Assembly: GCF_005222845.1 (NCBI RefSeq)
Contig: NZ_STFZ01000016.1
Span: 118,183-165,519 of the forward strand
Direction of reading: 5' to 3'
DNA length: 47,337 bases
From: Rhizobium sp. FY34
GTDB taxonomy: Bacteria; Pseudomonadota; Alphaproteobacteria; Rhizobiales; Rhizobiaceae
The translations under genes and the position numbers were made by a program. Every line of letters begins with the position of its first letter. Position 1 is the first letter of the stretch. Shown one piece after another: positions 26,828-34,808 of the stretch. Under the pieces are notes generated by a model that saw only the letters and a list, made by a program, of their open reading frames with translations, made no database searches and was not told the DNA's origin.

Positions 26828-28774
26828 TCAGGCGCCGCGCGCCCTCGTCGTTTCGACAAAGGCCTTCATCACAGCATCGTCGCGGCTATAGACGTCATCG
26901 AAAAACTCGACCTTGCCATCCTTGTTCGGCCAGGCGGTGAAATAGGCAACATAGACCGGAATATTGGCTGTCACCGGAAGGGCGGCATTCTTGCCCTGGG
27001 CAATGCGGGCACCGACATCGGCTTCGCTGATCCCAAGCACGGCGGCGGCCATCTTGCGCGGTTCGGCAAGCCGGACGCAACCATGGCTGAGCGCGCGCAT
27101 ATCCTTCTGGAAGAAGCTCTTCGACGGCGTGTCATGCATATAGATGGCATGGCTATTGGGGAAGAGGATCTTCAATTCGCCGAGCGCATTGTCGCTGGAT
27201 GGCGGCTGGCGAACAGAAATCGACTGGGTCGAGCCGAACCAGTTGACCGAATTGGAGGGCACGGCCTTGCCGCCCACTTCCACCTGATAGCCGAGGCGAT
27301 CGAGATAGTTCGGGTCCTGGCGCAGCTTCGGCAGCATCTCGTTGATGATGATCGACTGCGGCACACCCCAATAGGGGTTCACTTCCACGGTCTTGATCTC
27401 GTCCTGGAAGAAATAGGTCTGGTTGGACTTCGAGCCCACCACGACGCGCATAGAAAACTGTTCCTGGCCGCTCTCGTGATAATAGACGCGGAAGGCCGGC
27501 TGATTGATGAAGACGTAACGGGTCCCCAGATCATTCGGCAGCCATTTTGTCTGCTCCATGGCGACAATGACCTTCTCGATCTTATCGGCGGCGGAGTGGC
27601 CGGCCATGGCGCGCACGGTTGCAGGCCCGATCACGCCATCCGCCTTCAGGCCGATCTCCTTCTGGAAACCCTTGACCAATTCGACAAGCTCCGGCGCATA
27701 ATCCGGTGTGTCCTGATAGGCGGCAAGCGTTGCGGCATGCGTGGCCTTCAAGGCCTCGGAGCCGCGCTTTTCGATGGCGGCAATCACATTGGCAAGCTCG
27801 GCATTCTGGTTGCCGGGCTTCAGCACCAGATCCTGCGGCAGGCGCACCACCGGTTCGGAAGCGCCCGCTTCGGCGCGCAGATGCGCAAGCTCGGCCTTCA
27901 GCGCGGCAAATTGCGGGCTTGCAGGCTGAAGGCTTGCCAGATAGGCGCCGGCATCGACCGCCTGCGCTGCTGAGGGCAGAACTGTGGCAAGGTTCACATC
28001 ACGCCGCTTCAGGTCATGATAGCCGGAAATGCGATTGGGATCGATCCGGCCACGCTGCATATCCTGCGCAAACAGCACGACCTTGGCGGACAGAGCCAGT
28101 TCAAACTGCATCAGATCCTTCTGATACTGGTCGGCGGGCGACACAGGCGCAGCCGGTAAGTCGGGCGCCGTGGACGGGCTACCATCGGTCGCGGCGATGG
28201 TGGTGGCGACCGGCTGTGCATCCGTGACGCTTGCCGTCGTCAGCGAGGGCACCTTCAGCTGGTAATCGGCCGGGTCCAGACCGAATTCCTCGGCCTTCTC
28301 AAAGCCTGCCAGCACCATGCGCGCCCGCTCACTGACATCATCCTTGTCCACCCAAAGAAGGGCGCCACCCTTGGCATAATAGGCCTCGACGGCTGCCGCC
28401 ACATCTGCCGGTGCTGAAACCTTCGCTTCTGCCATGAAGCGCGTCGATGTCGTGGATGTGGCCGGCGCCAGACCGGCGGCCTTGACCAGGCGCATGCTCT
28501 CGGCCTTGTAGGTATAGTATTTCGGCCCTGTGACCTTCGGCAGCGGCTCCGGATCGCTGCGGTCGATGGCGCGCTGTTCGGCGCCGGAAATCGCAGGCAT
28601 GCCGACCTGGCCTTCAACCTGTTCTTGAACGCTTTGGCGCTTGCCGCGCAGCATGTCCATCAGCGTCAGCGCCTCAGCGCGGCTGGTGCCCAGAGCGGAA
28701 AACGAAATGCCAGACAGCAGCGCAAGTGCGAGGGAAGTCTTCTGATGGAAATTGGACAATGTCGGCCTCGTCAC
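26828..28774 (-). CDS. L,D-transpeptidase, YcbB-like, with peptidoglycan-binding domain
   Basis: A 648-residue periplasmic enzyme that makes 3-3 peptidoglycan cross-links. A signal peptide (about residues 12-35, SLALALLSGISFSAL) leads. A long N-terminal region contains the YcbB-type scaffold (LWVDKDDVSERARMVL). A peptidoglycan-binding helix set is at about 355-400 (VKGFQKEIGLKADGVIG). The YkuD catalytic domain (about 430-590) carries HDTPSKSFF and the active-site Cys in ALSHGCVRLAEP. The start is GTG at 28774; no in-frame ATG precedes the signal peptide. Rhizobiales grow from the pole with cell walls rich in L,D cross-links, so this enzyme is likely central to the wall, together with the growth-pole-ring-like protein at the left edge. 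Confidence 0.94.
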   Translation of the reverse strand: MTRPTLSNFHQKTSLALALLSGISFSALGTSRAEALTLMDMLRGKRQSVQEQVEGQVGMPAISGAEQRAIDRSDPEPLPKVTGPKYYTYKAESMRLVKAAGLAPATSTTSTRFMAEAKVSAPADVAAAVEAYYAKGGALLWVDKDDVSERARMVLAGFEKAEEFGLDPADYQLKVPSLTTASVTDAQPVATTIAATDGSPSTAPDLPAAPVSPADQYQKDLMQFELALSAKVVLFAQDMQRGRIDPNRISGYHDLKRRDVNLATVLPSAAQAVDAGAYLASLQPASPQFAALKAELAHLRAEAGASEPVVRLPQDLVLKPGNQNAELANVIAAIEKRGSEALKATHAATLAAYQDTPDYAPELVELVKGFQKEIGLKADGVIGPATVRAMAGHSAADKIEKVIVAMEQTKWLPNDLGTRYVFINQPAFRVYYHESGQEQFSMRVVVGSKSNQTYFFQDEIKTVEVNPYWGVPQSIIINEMLPKLRQDPNYLDRLGYQVEVGGKAVPSNSVNWFGSTQSISVRQPPSSDNALGELKILFPNSHAIYMHDTPSKSFFQKDMRALSHGCVRLAEPRKMAAAVLGISEADVGARIAQGKNAALPVTANIPVYVAYFTAWPNKDGKVEFFDDVYSRDDAVMKAFVETTRARGA

Positions 28775-29234
28775 CTTGTGCGCCTTGAATCACGGCTATT
28801 TGCTTTTTTATGCTGCGCCTGTCTAGCGGAACGGACGCGGCGTGAAAAGTAAACGAATGGCAGCGTCAGCCGGTGCAAACACCGGCGCGGCAGCTTCCAT
28901 CGTTTCCAGAACCTTAAGAAACCATTCGTTAAATTTTTACTGACGAGGCATTAGTCCTACCGATCACGGTCTGGTGACGTGTGACGGCCGGGACGCGAAA
29001 CTTGGGCAGAGTGTCTTTCAGGGCACGCCCCTTAAGCCCCTTGCATATCGGCGGCCACCGCCATTCCATGTTGACAGGCCGCGTTTGCCCCTCGCAACGC
29101 TTGCAGTCACATGCCAATCGTATAGTAATTCGCGCGCCCGACCTTGCATGCCCCGCGCCCCTTGGCTAGTTGGGGCCCATGCAGCTTTTGGATCCAATGC
29201 ACCCTTTTGGACAATGTCACATAGAGGCTTGACG
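28775..29234. other. Gene-free 460-base stretch upstream of fumC
   Basis: No credible protein gene; an in-frame extension of fumC to 28974 lacks family similarity. It should hold the promoters of both divergent genes. TTGACA occurs at 29071-29076 without a well-spaced -10, and TATAGT occurs further on near 29120. A direct repeat sits at 29185-29216. Confidence 0.6.
29185..29216 (+). repeat. Imperfect direct repeat just before fumC
   Basis: CTTTTGGATCCAATG (29185-29199) and CTTTTGGACAATG (29204-29216) differ by a 2-base deletion. The pair ends 18 bases before the fumC ATG, at a distance that could affect transcription or translation. No known regulator site is recognised. Confidence 0.4.
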
Positions 29235-30623
29235 ATGACCACGCGCACCGAAACCGATACATTTGGCCCGATCGAGGTCGCCAGCGACCGTTATTGGGGC
29301 GCCCAGGCAGAGCGATCGCTCGGCAATTTCAAGATCGGCTGGGAAAAACAGCCCCTCTCCGTCGTGCGTGCACTCGGCATCGTCAAGCAGGCCGCGGCCC
29401 GCGCCAACATGGCGCTCGGCGGTCTCGACGCCAAGATTGGCGATGCGATCATCGCAGCCGCCCAGGAAGTGATCGACGGCAAGCTCAACGACCACTTCCC
29501 GCTCGTCGTCTGGCAGACCGGTTCTGGCACCCAGTCCAATATGAATGCCAATGAAGTGATCTCAAACCGCGCCATCGAAATGCTGGGCGGCGTGATGGGC
29601 TCGAAGAAGCCGGTCCACCCCAACGATCACGTCAACATGAGCCAATCGTCGAATGACACCTATCCGACGGCCATGCACATCGCCTGCGCCGAACAGATCG
29701 TGCGCATTCTGATCCCCGGCCTCAAGCACCTGCATGCGGCACTGGATGCGAAATCCAAGGCCTTTGCCCATATCATCAAGATCGGCCGCACCCACACGCA
29801 GGATGCCACGCCGCTGACGCTCGGCCAGGAATTCGGCGGCTATGCCGCGCAGGTCGCCTCTGCCATAAAGCGACTGGAAATCTCGCTGCCGGGTCTCTAC
29901 GAGCTTGCCCAGGGCGGCACGGCTGTCGGTACGGGGCTGAATGCACCGGTTGGCTTTGCCGAAAAAGTCGCCGAAGAGATCGCCGCGATCACCGGCCTGC
30001 CCTTCATCACGGCACCCAACAAGTTCGAGGCGCTCGCCTCGCATGATGCTATGGTATTTGCCCATGGCGCCATCAATGCCGCAGCCGCTGCCCTCTTCAA
30101 GATCGCCAACGACATCCGCTTCCTCGGCTCCGGCCCGCGTGCCGGCCTTGGCGAATTGTCGCTGCCGGAAAACGAGCCGGGCTCGTCCATCATGCCGGGC
30201 AAGGTCAATCCCACCCAGTCGGAAGCCCTCACCCAGGTTTGCGCCCACATCTTTGGCAACAATGCCGCCATCACCTTTGCCGGCAGCCAGGGCCATTTCG
30301 AATTGAATGTCTACAATCCGATGATGGCCTACAACTTCCTGCAGTCGGTCCAGCTGCTGGCCGATGCCGCCGTGTCCTTCACCGACAATTGCGTCGTCGG
30401 CATCGAGGCCCGCGAGGACAATATCCGCAAGGGCGTTGAAAATTCGCTGATGCTGGTCACCGCCCTCAACGGCAAGCTTGGCTATGATCTCTGCGCCAAG
30501 ATTGCCAAGACCGCCCACAAGAACGGCACGACCCTGCGCGACGAAGCCGTCGGCGGTGGCTATCTGTCCAATGAAGAATTCGACCAGTATGTCCGTCCGG
30601 AAAACATGATCGGCCCGAAGTAA
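29235..30623 (+). CDS. fumC: Class II fumarate hydratase
   Basis: A 462-residue enzyme of the fumarase/aspartase family that interconverts fumarate and malate in the TCA cycle. Signature [15 protein letters not shown], the [11 protein letters not shown] loop and [11 protein letters not shown] are clear, along with [12 protein letters not shown]. Length is exactly that of FumC. The start is the ATG at 29235 with GAGG ten bases ahead; the N-terminus then reads [15 protein letters not shown] as in relatives. It is followed by a 12-bp hairpin. Confidence 0.97.
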   Translation: MTTRTETDTFGPIEVASDRYWGAQAERSLGNFKIGWEKQPLSVVRALGIVKQAAARANMALGGLDAKIGDAIIAAAQEVIDGKLNDHFPLVVWQTGSGTQSNMNANEVISNRAIEMLGGVMGSKKPVHPNDHVNMSQSSNDTYPTAMHIACAEQIVRILIPGLKHLHAALDAKSKAFAHIIKIGRTHTQDATPLTLGQEFGGYAAQVASAIKRLEISLPGLYELAQGGTAVGTGLNAPVGFAEKVAEEIAAITGLPFITAPNKFEALASHDAMVFAHGAINAAAAALFKIANDIRFLGSGPRAGLGELSLPENEPGSSIMPGKVNPTQSEALTQVCAHIFGNNAAITFAGSQGHFELNVYNPMMAYNFLQSVQLLADAAVSFTDNCVVGIEAREDNIRKGVENSLMLVTALNGKLGYDLCAKIAKTAHKNGTTLRDEAVGGGYLSNEEFDQYVRPENMIGPK

Positions 30624-30635
30624 AATCTGATCATT

Positions 30636-30666
30636 GCAGGGCGCGGAAAGGATCTCCGCGCCCTGC
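30636..30666 (+). terminator. Hairpin after fumC
   Basis: GCAGGGCGCGGA (30636-30647) pairs perfectly with TCCGCGCCCTGC (30655-30666) around a 7-base loop. There is no T-tract after it, so termination may need Rho or the stem may stabilise the message end. Confidence 0.6.
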
Positions 30667-30903
30667 CCTGCGCCGCAAGGGTCATTCCTTCACGCAATCA
30701 ATGCAACCATTGACTTTTTTTGAATACCGTCACAACCACATTAATTCCGTAAAGCCCTCTGAATCTCTTATTTATTTAGCGATACCTTATCGATATTTGC
30801 GCTCTGAGCCGCATGATCGAATGTGACGGATTTTAATTGTTTCCAAATATTTTCCGCATAATCATGTACTTAAGGATGACGCAGCCAGCATCGGAGTAGA
30901 GCA

Positions 30904-31974
30904 ATGAGCACGGCCGTTGCGCCACGAGCGCCAGCCTTGGACGTCGCAGGCCAGATCATGCATGCCATGCGGACCATGGGCGTGTCGCCTATTCCGCGCA
31001 ATTACCAGATTTTCTACGAGGCCTTCATCGGCAGCAACCCGGCCCTGAGCCGCGAGCTTGCACTTTTAGGCAGCAAGGCGCGCCAGGAAGAACTGGACCA
31101 TCTGGCCATGACCCATCTCGGGCTCGGCCAGGCCTCTGTCGTGGACAAGGCGCATACGCGCATCCTGTCGGAACTCGATGACCTGCTGGCGCTGTTGCGC
31201 AAGGAGCAAACTTCGCTCGAGACCTATAACCGGCTGCTCGACGAAACATCATTGCGCATCAATGCAAAGACCACGACCTCGACGGACATTCTGCGCAATG
31301 CCATCTCCATTCTCAGCGATGCCACCGGCAAGACGCTGGAGAGTGGCGAGCGCACGGTGGAAGGCGTCGTCCAGCGCTCGCAGGAAATGGACCAGGTCCG
31401 CAAGGAGCTCGACGAATACAAGCGCATTGCCAATACGGATTCCCTGACACGTCTCTCCAATCGCCGCGCCTTCGACGAACAGCTGACCGCCATCTACAAT
31501 GATCCGATGCGCCTGCCGGTGACGGCGCTGGTTCTGGCAGACATCGATCATTTCAAGAAGGTCAACGATACCTATGGGCATCCTGTGGGTGACAAGATCC
31601 TTGCCTCGGTGGCCGCCGTTCTGCGCTCCAATGTGCGCAAGGATATCTTCACGGCGCGCACCGGGGGCGAGGAATTTGCACTGATCGTCGAGGGCAATAC
31701 GCCCGACGAGGTCACCGGCATGTGCGAACGCATTCGCCGCGCACTGGAAATCCGCCCTTTTCGCAATTCGCGTACCGGTGTGGACTATGGTCCGATCACC
31801 ATTTCGCTTGGCTTTGCCATGGCCTCCCAGGCAAATGATCCCGGCGATCTTTATATCAAGGCCGATACGGCACTCTACAGCGCCAAGAATGGCGGCCGCA
31901 ACCGCACGGTCCTCTTCGCCGATGGCATGCGCAAGGACTATGCCGGCAAGGGCTGGTTGATCTACAAGAAATAG
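30904..31974 (+). CDS. GGDEF-domain diguanylate cyclase
   Basis: A 356-residue cytoplasmic protein. Residues 1-130 are helical with no membrane segment and no domain I can name; a coiled stretch leads into the GGDEF domain (about 180-345). The core is DTLTR-type NTDSLTRLSNRRAFDEQL, LADIDHFKKVNDTYGHPVGD and the active loop RTGGEEFAL, so cyclic-di-GMP synthesis is likely. The usual RxxD inhibition site is altered: R-K-D-I precedes the loop. GGAG precedes the ATG. The gene stands alone after an AT-rich 280-base gap and is convergent with the PPOX gene. Confidence 0.92.
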   Translation: MSTAVAPRAPALDVAGQIMHAMRTMGVSPIPRNYQIFYEAFIGSNPALSRELALLGSKARQEELDHLAMTHLGLGQASVVDKAHTRILSELDDLLALLRKEQTSLETYNRLLDETSLRINAKTTTSTDILRNAISILSDATGKTLESGERTVEGVVQRSQEMDQVRKELDEYKRIANTDSLTRLSNRRAFDEQLTAIYNDPMRLPVTALVLADIDHFKKVNDTYGHPVGDKILASVAAVLRSNVRKDIFTARTGGEEFALIVEGNTPDEVTGMCERIRRALEIRPFRNSRTGVDYGPITISLGFAMASQANDPGDLYIKADTALYSAKNGGRNRTVLFADGMRKDYAGKGWLIYKK

Positions 31975-31996
31975 GGCTCAGCGGAAAAGAGACCGG

Positions 31997-32605
31997 TTAC
32001 CACATGCTGGCTGTGGCACGTGTGGGCCATTCGCGGTCATAGCTCTCCTTGTCGAAATCATCCTTGGCTGCCTTCAACATGTCGCCCGGTGTCGGCAGTG
32101 TGCCGGGCTCACGGAAGCGCTCCGGGTTCCACAAATCGGCGCGCATCACGGCCCGCGCACATTGGAAATAGACCTCGCCGATGGTCACGACCACGACAGT
32201 GCGCGGGTGTTTTCCATCCATCTCGAAACTCTCGAGCAGGCCCGGCGCAACAGAAACAACAGCCCGGCCATTGATACGCAGCACGCTATTGGAACCGGGG
32301 ATCAGGAACATCAGGGCGACGCGCGGATCTCGCACGATGTTTTCCAGACTGTCGACGCGGTTATTGCCACGCCAGTCCGGCAAAAGCACGGTCGTTGCAT
32401 CATCCACCCGCACCACGCCACCCAGATCGCCGCGCGGCGAACAGTCAAGCCCTTCCGGGCCAACCGTTGCCAGCGCCATGAAGGGCGAGGCTTCGATCAT
32501 AAGCCGGTATTCAGGCGTCAGCGCAGGCGTCACCTTGATGCGTGATGCTTCGGAAGATGCACCATAGATCTGCCGCAGCTGATCGATGGTTTCGATATGG
32601 TCCAT
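31997..32605 (-). CDS. Pyridoxamine 5'-phosphate oxidase-type flavoprotein
   Basis: A 202-residue protein of the PPOX-type split-barrel FMN family, close to the MSMEG_1061-type subgroup by pattern. Core segments are SPFMALATVGPEGLDCSPRGD, VLLPDWRGNNRVDSLENI and VALMFLIPGSNSVLRINGRA. FMN or F420-like flavin binding is expected but the substrate is unknown. The ATG at 32605 has GGGGAGG eight bases ahead and is preferred to the longer start at 32662. It lies 69 bases downstream of DUF971 on the same strand. Confidence 0.9.
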   Translation of the reverse strand: MDHIETIDQLRQIYGASSEASRIKVTPALTPEYRLMIEASPFMALATVGPEGLDCSPRGDLGGVVRVDDATTVLLPDWRGNNRVDSLENIVRDPRVALMFLIPGSNSVLRINGRAVVSVAPGLLESFEMDGKHPRTVVVVTIGEVYFQCARAVMRADLWNPERFREPGTLPTPGDMLKAAKDDFDKESYDREWPTRATASMW

Positions 32606-32674
32606 GGCCGCGCCTCCCCGTTTCCGCTTGGCGACGCTATTGCGTAAAGCCTTCATGATCAAGCCGATATCGAC

Positions 32675-33061
32675 CTATCGGGCCACCGCCGGGTTGTCGC
32701 GGTTCATGCCCTTCTCGGCAAGCTCGGCTTCATAACCGGCAAACAGCGAGGCGCCATCCTGGCCCAGCTCGCGCAGATAACGCCAGGTAAAGATGCCGCT
32801 GTCATGCCCGTCATCAAAGGCAATGCGCACCGCATAATTGCCGGCAGCAACGACATTGCGAATGCCGACCAGCCGCTTGCCGGGCACGGTGACCTTCTGG
32901 CCCGGCCCATGGCCCTGAACTTCCGCCGAGGGCGACAGGACGCGCATCATCTCCGCCGGCAACGAAAAGGACGCGCCGTCGTCAAAACTCACGGTCAGGG
33001 TCCGGCGATCTTCGGAAACGCGCAATTCGGTCGGCCAGGCCTGGTCGAAGGCTTCAGTCAT
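32675..33061 (-). CDS. DUF971 (GBBH-like N-terminal domain) protein
   Basis: A 128-residue protein that begins [20 protein letters not shown] and contains [49 protein letters not shown], the hallmark of DUF971, which also forms the N-terminus of gamma-butyrobetaine hydroxylase. Stand-alone forms are linked to iron-sulfur cluster handling in some genomes. The ATG at 33061 is chosen; an upstream 33-codon extension has no similarity. It is divergent from moaA, which itself needs iron-sulfur clusters. Confidence 0.9.
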   Translation of the reverse strand: MTEAFDQAWPTELRVSEDRRTLTVSFDDGASFSLPAEMMRVLSPSAEVQGHGPGQKVTVPGKRLVGIRNVVAAGNYAVRIAFDDGHDSGIFTWRYLRELGQDGASLFAGYEAELAEKGMNRDNPAVAR

Positions 33062-33191
33062 GATGGCTCTTCCATTTGCAGGGAAACATGGAGCAATCGG
33101 CCCTTCCTGCAAGTGGCCGCGCAGGAACAACCCTATCCGACTTGACGCCCGTGACTTCAAGACCCATTTTAGAAGAACCGGAGGACATGAA

Positions 33192-34238
33192 TTGAACAGT
33201 CTGGTCGACCCGCTTCACCCGCACGCACCGCTGAACGTACAAAAACAGCCGATGATCGACCCGTTTGGCCGGGCCGTGACCTATCTGCGCGTCTCGGTGA
33301 CCGACCGCTGTGATTTCCGCTGCACCTATTGCATGGCGGAAAACATGACCTTCCTGCCCAAGAAGGACCTGCTAACGCTGGAGGAGCTCGACCGGCTCTG
33401 TTCCGCCTTCATCGAAAAGGGCGTGCGCAAGCTTCGGCTTACCGGCGGCGAACCGCTGGTGCGCAAGAATATCATGTATCTGGTGCGCGCCATCGGCCGG
33501 CATATCGAGGCTGGCCATCTCGATGAGCTGACGCTGACGACCAATGGCTCGCAGCTTGCCCGCTATGCCGATGAACTCTTTGACTCTGGCGTGCGGCGCA
33601 TCAATGTCTCGGTCGATACGCTCGATCCCGACAAGTTCAAGGCGATCACCCGCTGGGGCGAGTTGCCGAAGGTGATGGAAGGCATCGATGCCGCCCAGAA
33701 GGCCGGGCTGAAGATCAAGCTGAATGCCGTGGCGCTGAAGGGCTTCAACGATCAGGAAATCCCAGACATGCTGCGCTTTGCCCATGGCCGCGGCATGGAT
33801 CTGACCGTCATCGAGACCATGCCGATGGGCGAAATCGACGAGGACCGCACGGACCAATATCTGCCGCTGTCTGCGCTGCGCCAGAGCCTCGAACAGCAGT
33901 TCACGCTGGAGGACATCCCCTACAAGACCGGTGGCCCGGCCCGCTATGTCACCGTGAAGGAAACCGGCGGGCGCCTCGGCTTCATCACGCCGATGACGCA
34001 TAATTTCTGCGAAGGCTGCAACCGCGTGCGCCTCACCTGCACCGGCACGCTCTATATGTGCCTGGGCCAGAACGATGCGGCGGACCTGCGCACGGCATTG
34101 CGCGCCTCTCCCGATGATGCCTTCCTGTCAGCCGCCATCGACGAGGCGATCAGCCGCAAGCCCAAGGGGCATGATTTCATCATCGATCGCAACAACCGCC
34201 CAGCCGTTGCCCGCCATATGAGCGTCACCGGCGGCTGA
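33192..34238 (+). CDS. moaA: GTP 3',8-cyclase MoaA (molybdopterin synthesis)
   Basis: A 348-residue radical-SAM enzyme that starts molybdenum cofactor synthesis from GTP. The SAM cluster motif is CDFRCTYC (C-x3-C-x2-C); the C-terminal second cluster is in [22 protein letters not shown] binds SAM. The start is probably TTG at 33192, with GGAGG (33180-33184) seven bases ahead; the protein then has the usual length. An ATG at 33187 is in another frame and stops after two codons (ATG AAT TGA), overlapping the TTG. ATG at 33252 is the next in-frame choice and would be about 20 residues shorter. Confidence 0.95.
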   Translation: MNSLVDPLHPHAPLNVQKQPMIDPFGRAVTYLRVSVTDRCDFRCTYCMAENMTFLPKKDLLTLEELDRLCSAFIEKGVRKLRLTGGEPLVRKNIMYLVRAIGRHIEAGHLDELTLTTNGSQLARYADELFDSGVRRINVSVDTLDPDKFKAITRWGELPKVMEGIDAAQKAGLKIKLNAVALKGFNDQEIPDMLRFAHGRGMDLTVIETMPMGEIDEDRTDQYLPLSALRQSLEQQFTLEDIPYKTGGPARYVTVKETGGRLGFITPMTHNFCEGCNRVRLTCTGTLYMCLGQNDAADLRTALRASPDDAFLSAAIDEAISRKPKGHDFIIDRNNRPAVARHMSVTGG

Positions 34239-34300
34239 CGGTCAACTTAGACCGGTGTCGACAGGTGCAAGCAGCCGATCTTTCAGCTATAGAGCGGTCG

Positions 34301-34732
34301 ATGACCCGTGCCACGAATTTTCCCGCAGACGCGATTGAAGAACCGGCTGCCCGCCGCTGCGGCACCTGCACGCTCTGTTGCCGCCTGCCGGATATCGATG
34401 CGCTGGACAAGCCCGCCAATGCCTGGTGCCGGCACTGCGTGGCGCAAGAGGGCTGCCGCATCTATGAGGCGAGACCCCAGCTCTGTCGTGATTTCCACTG
34501 TCACTGGCTATCCTCGCAAAGGCTTGGGCGCCATTGGGAGCCGGCGGTCACGGGCATGATGGTTTATGAACAGGGCGCGCAGGTCACCGTTCTCGTCGAT
34601 CCGGACCGTGCCGATGCCTGGCGCGCAGAACCCTTTGTCGGCGAGCTTCGCCAATGGGCCGCCGCAGTGGAAGTCCAGGGCGGCTATGTCATTGTCTTTG
34701 CCGGAGACACCGTCACCAGGATCAGGCCCTGA
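34301..34732 (+). CDS. YkgJ-type Cys-rich zinc/iron-chelating protein
   Basis: A 143-residue protein rich in Cys. CGTCTLCC, AWCRHC, EGCRIYE and LCRDFHCHW are the typical C-x2-C-x2-CC and downstream Cys clusters of the YkgJ (CxxCxxCC) family, believed to bind zinc or an iron-sulfur cluster. Substrate and partner are unknown. The ATG at 34301 is chosen; GTG at 34265 would add 12 residues. It follows moaA by 62 bases on the same strand, so co-transcription is possible. Confidence 0.88.
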   Translation: MTRATNFPADAIEEPAARRCGTCTLCCRLPDIDALDKPANAWCRHCVAQEGCRIYEARPQLCRDFHCHWLSSQRLGRHWEPAVTGMMVYEQGAQVTVLVDPDRADAWRAEPFVGELRQWAAAVEVQGGYVIVFAGDTVTRIRP

Positions 34733-34744
34733 GCACACACAAAA

Positions 34745-34768
34745 CCGCCGCAGATGGCTCCGCGACGG
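34745..34768 (-). terminator. Terminator of the large chemoreceptor gene
   Basis: On the minus strand CCGTCGCGGA (34768-34759) pairs with TCTGCGGCGG (34754-34745; two G-U pairs) around a 4-base loop and is followed by TTTTG. It lies 40 bases past the receptor stop codon. Confidence 0.75.
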
Positions 34769-34808
34769 CTGAATGGGATCGGTCAGGCTGGCTGGCAAAT
34801 CTACCCTA

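Noticed and set aside
28974..29234. N-terminal extension of fumC by 87 codons
   Set aside because: FumC family members start near [12 protein letters not shown]; the extension has no family similarity and spans promoter-like sequence.
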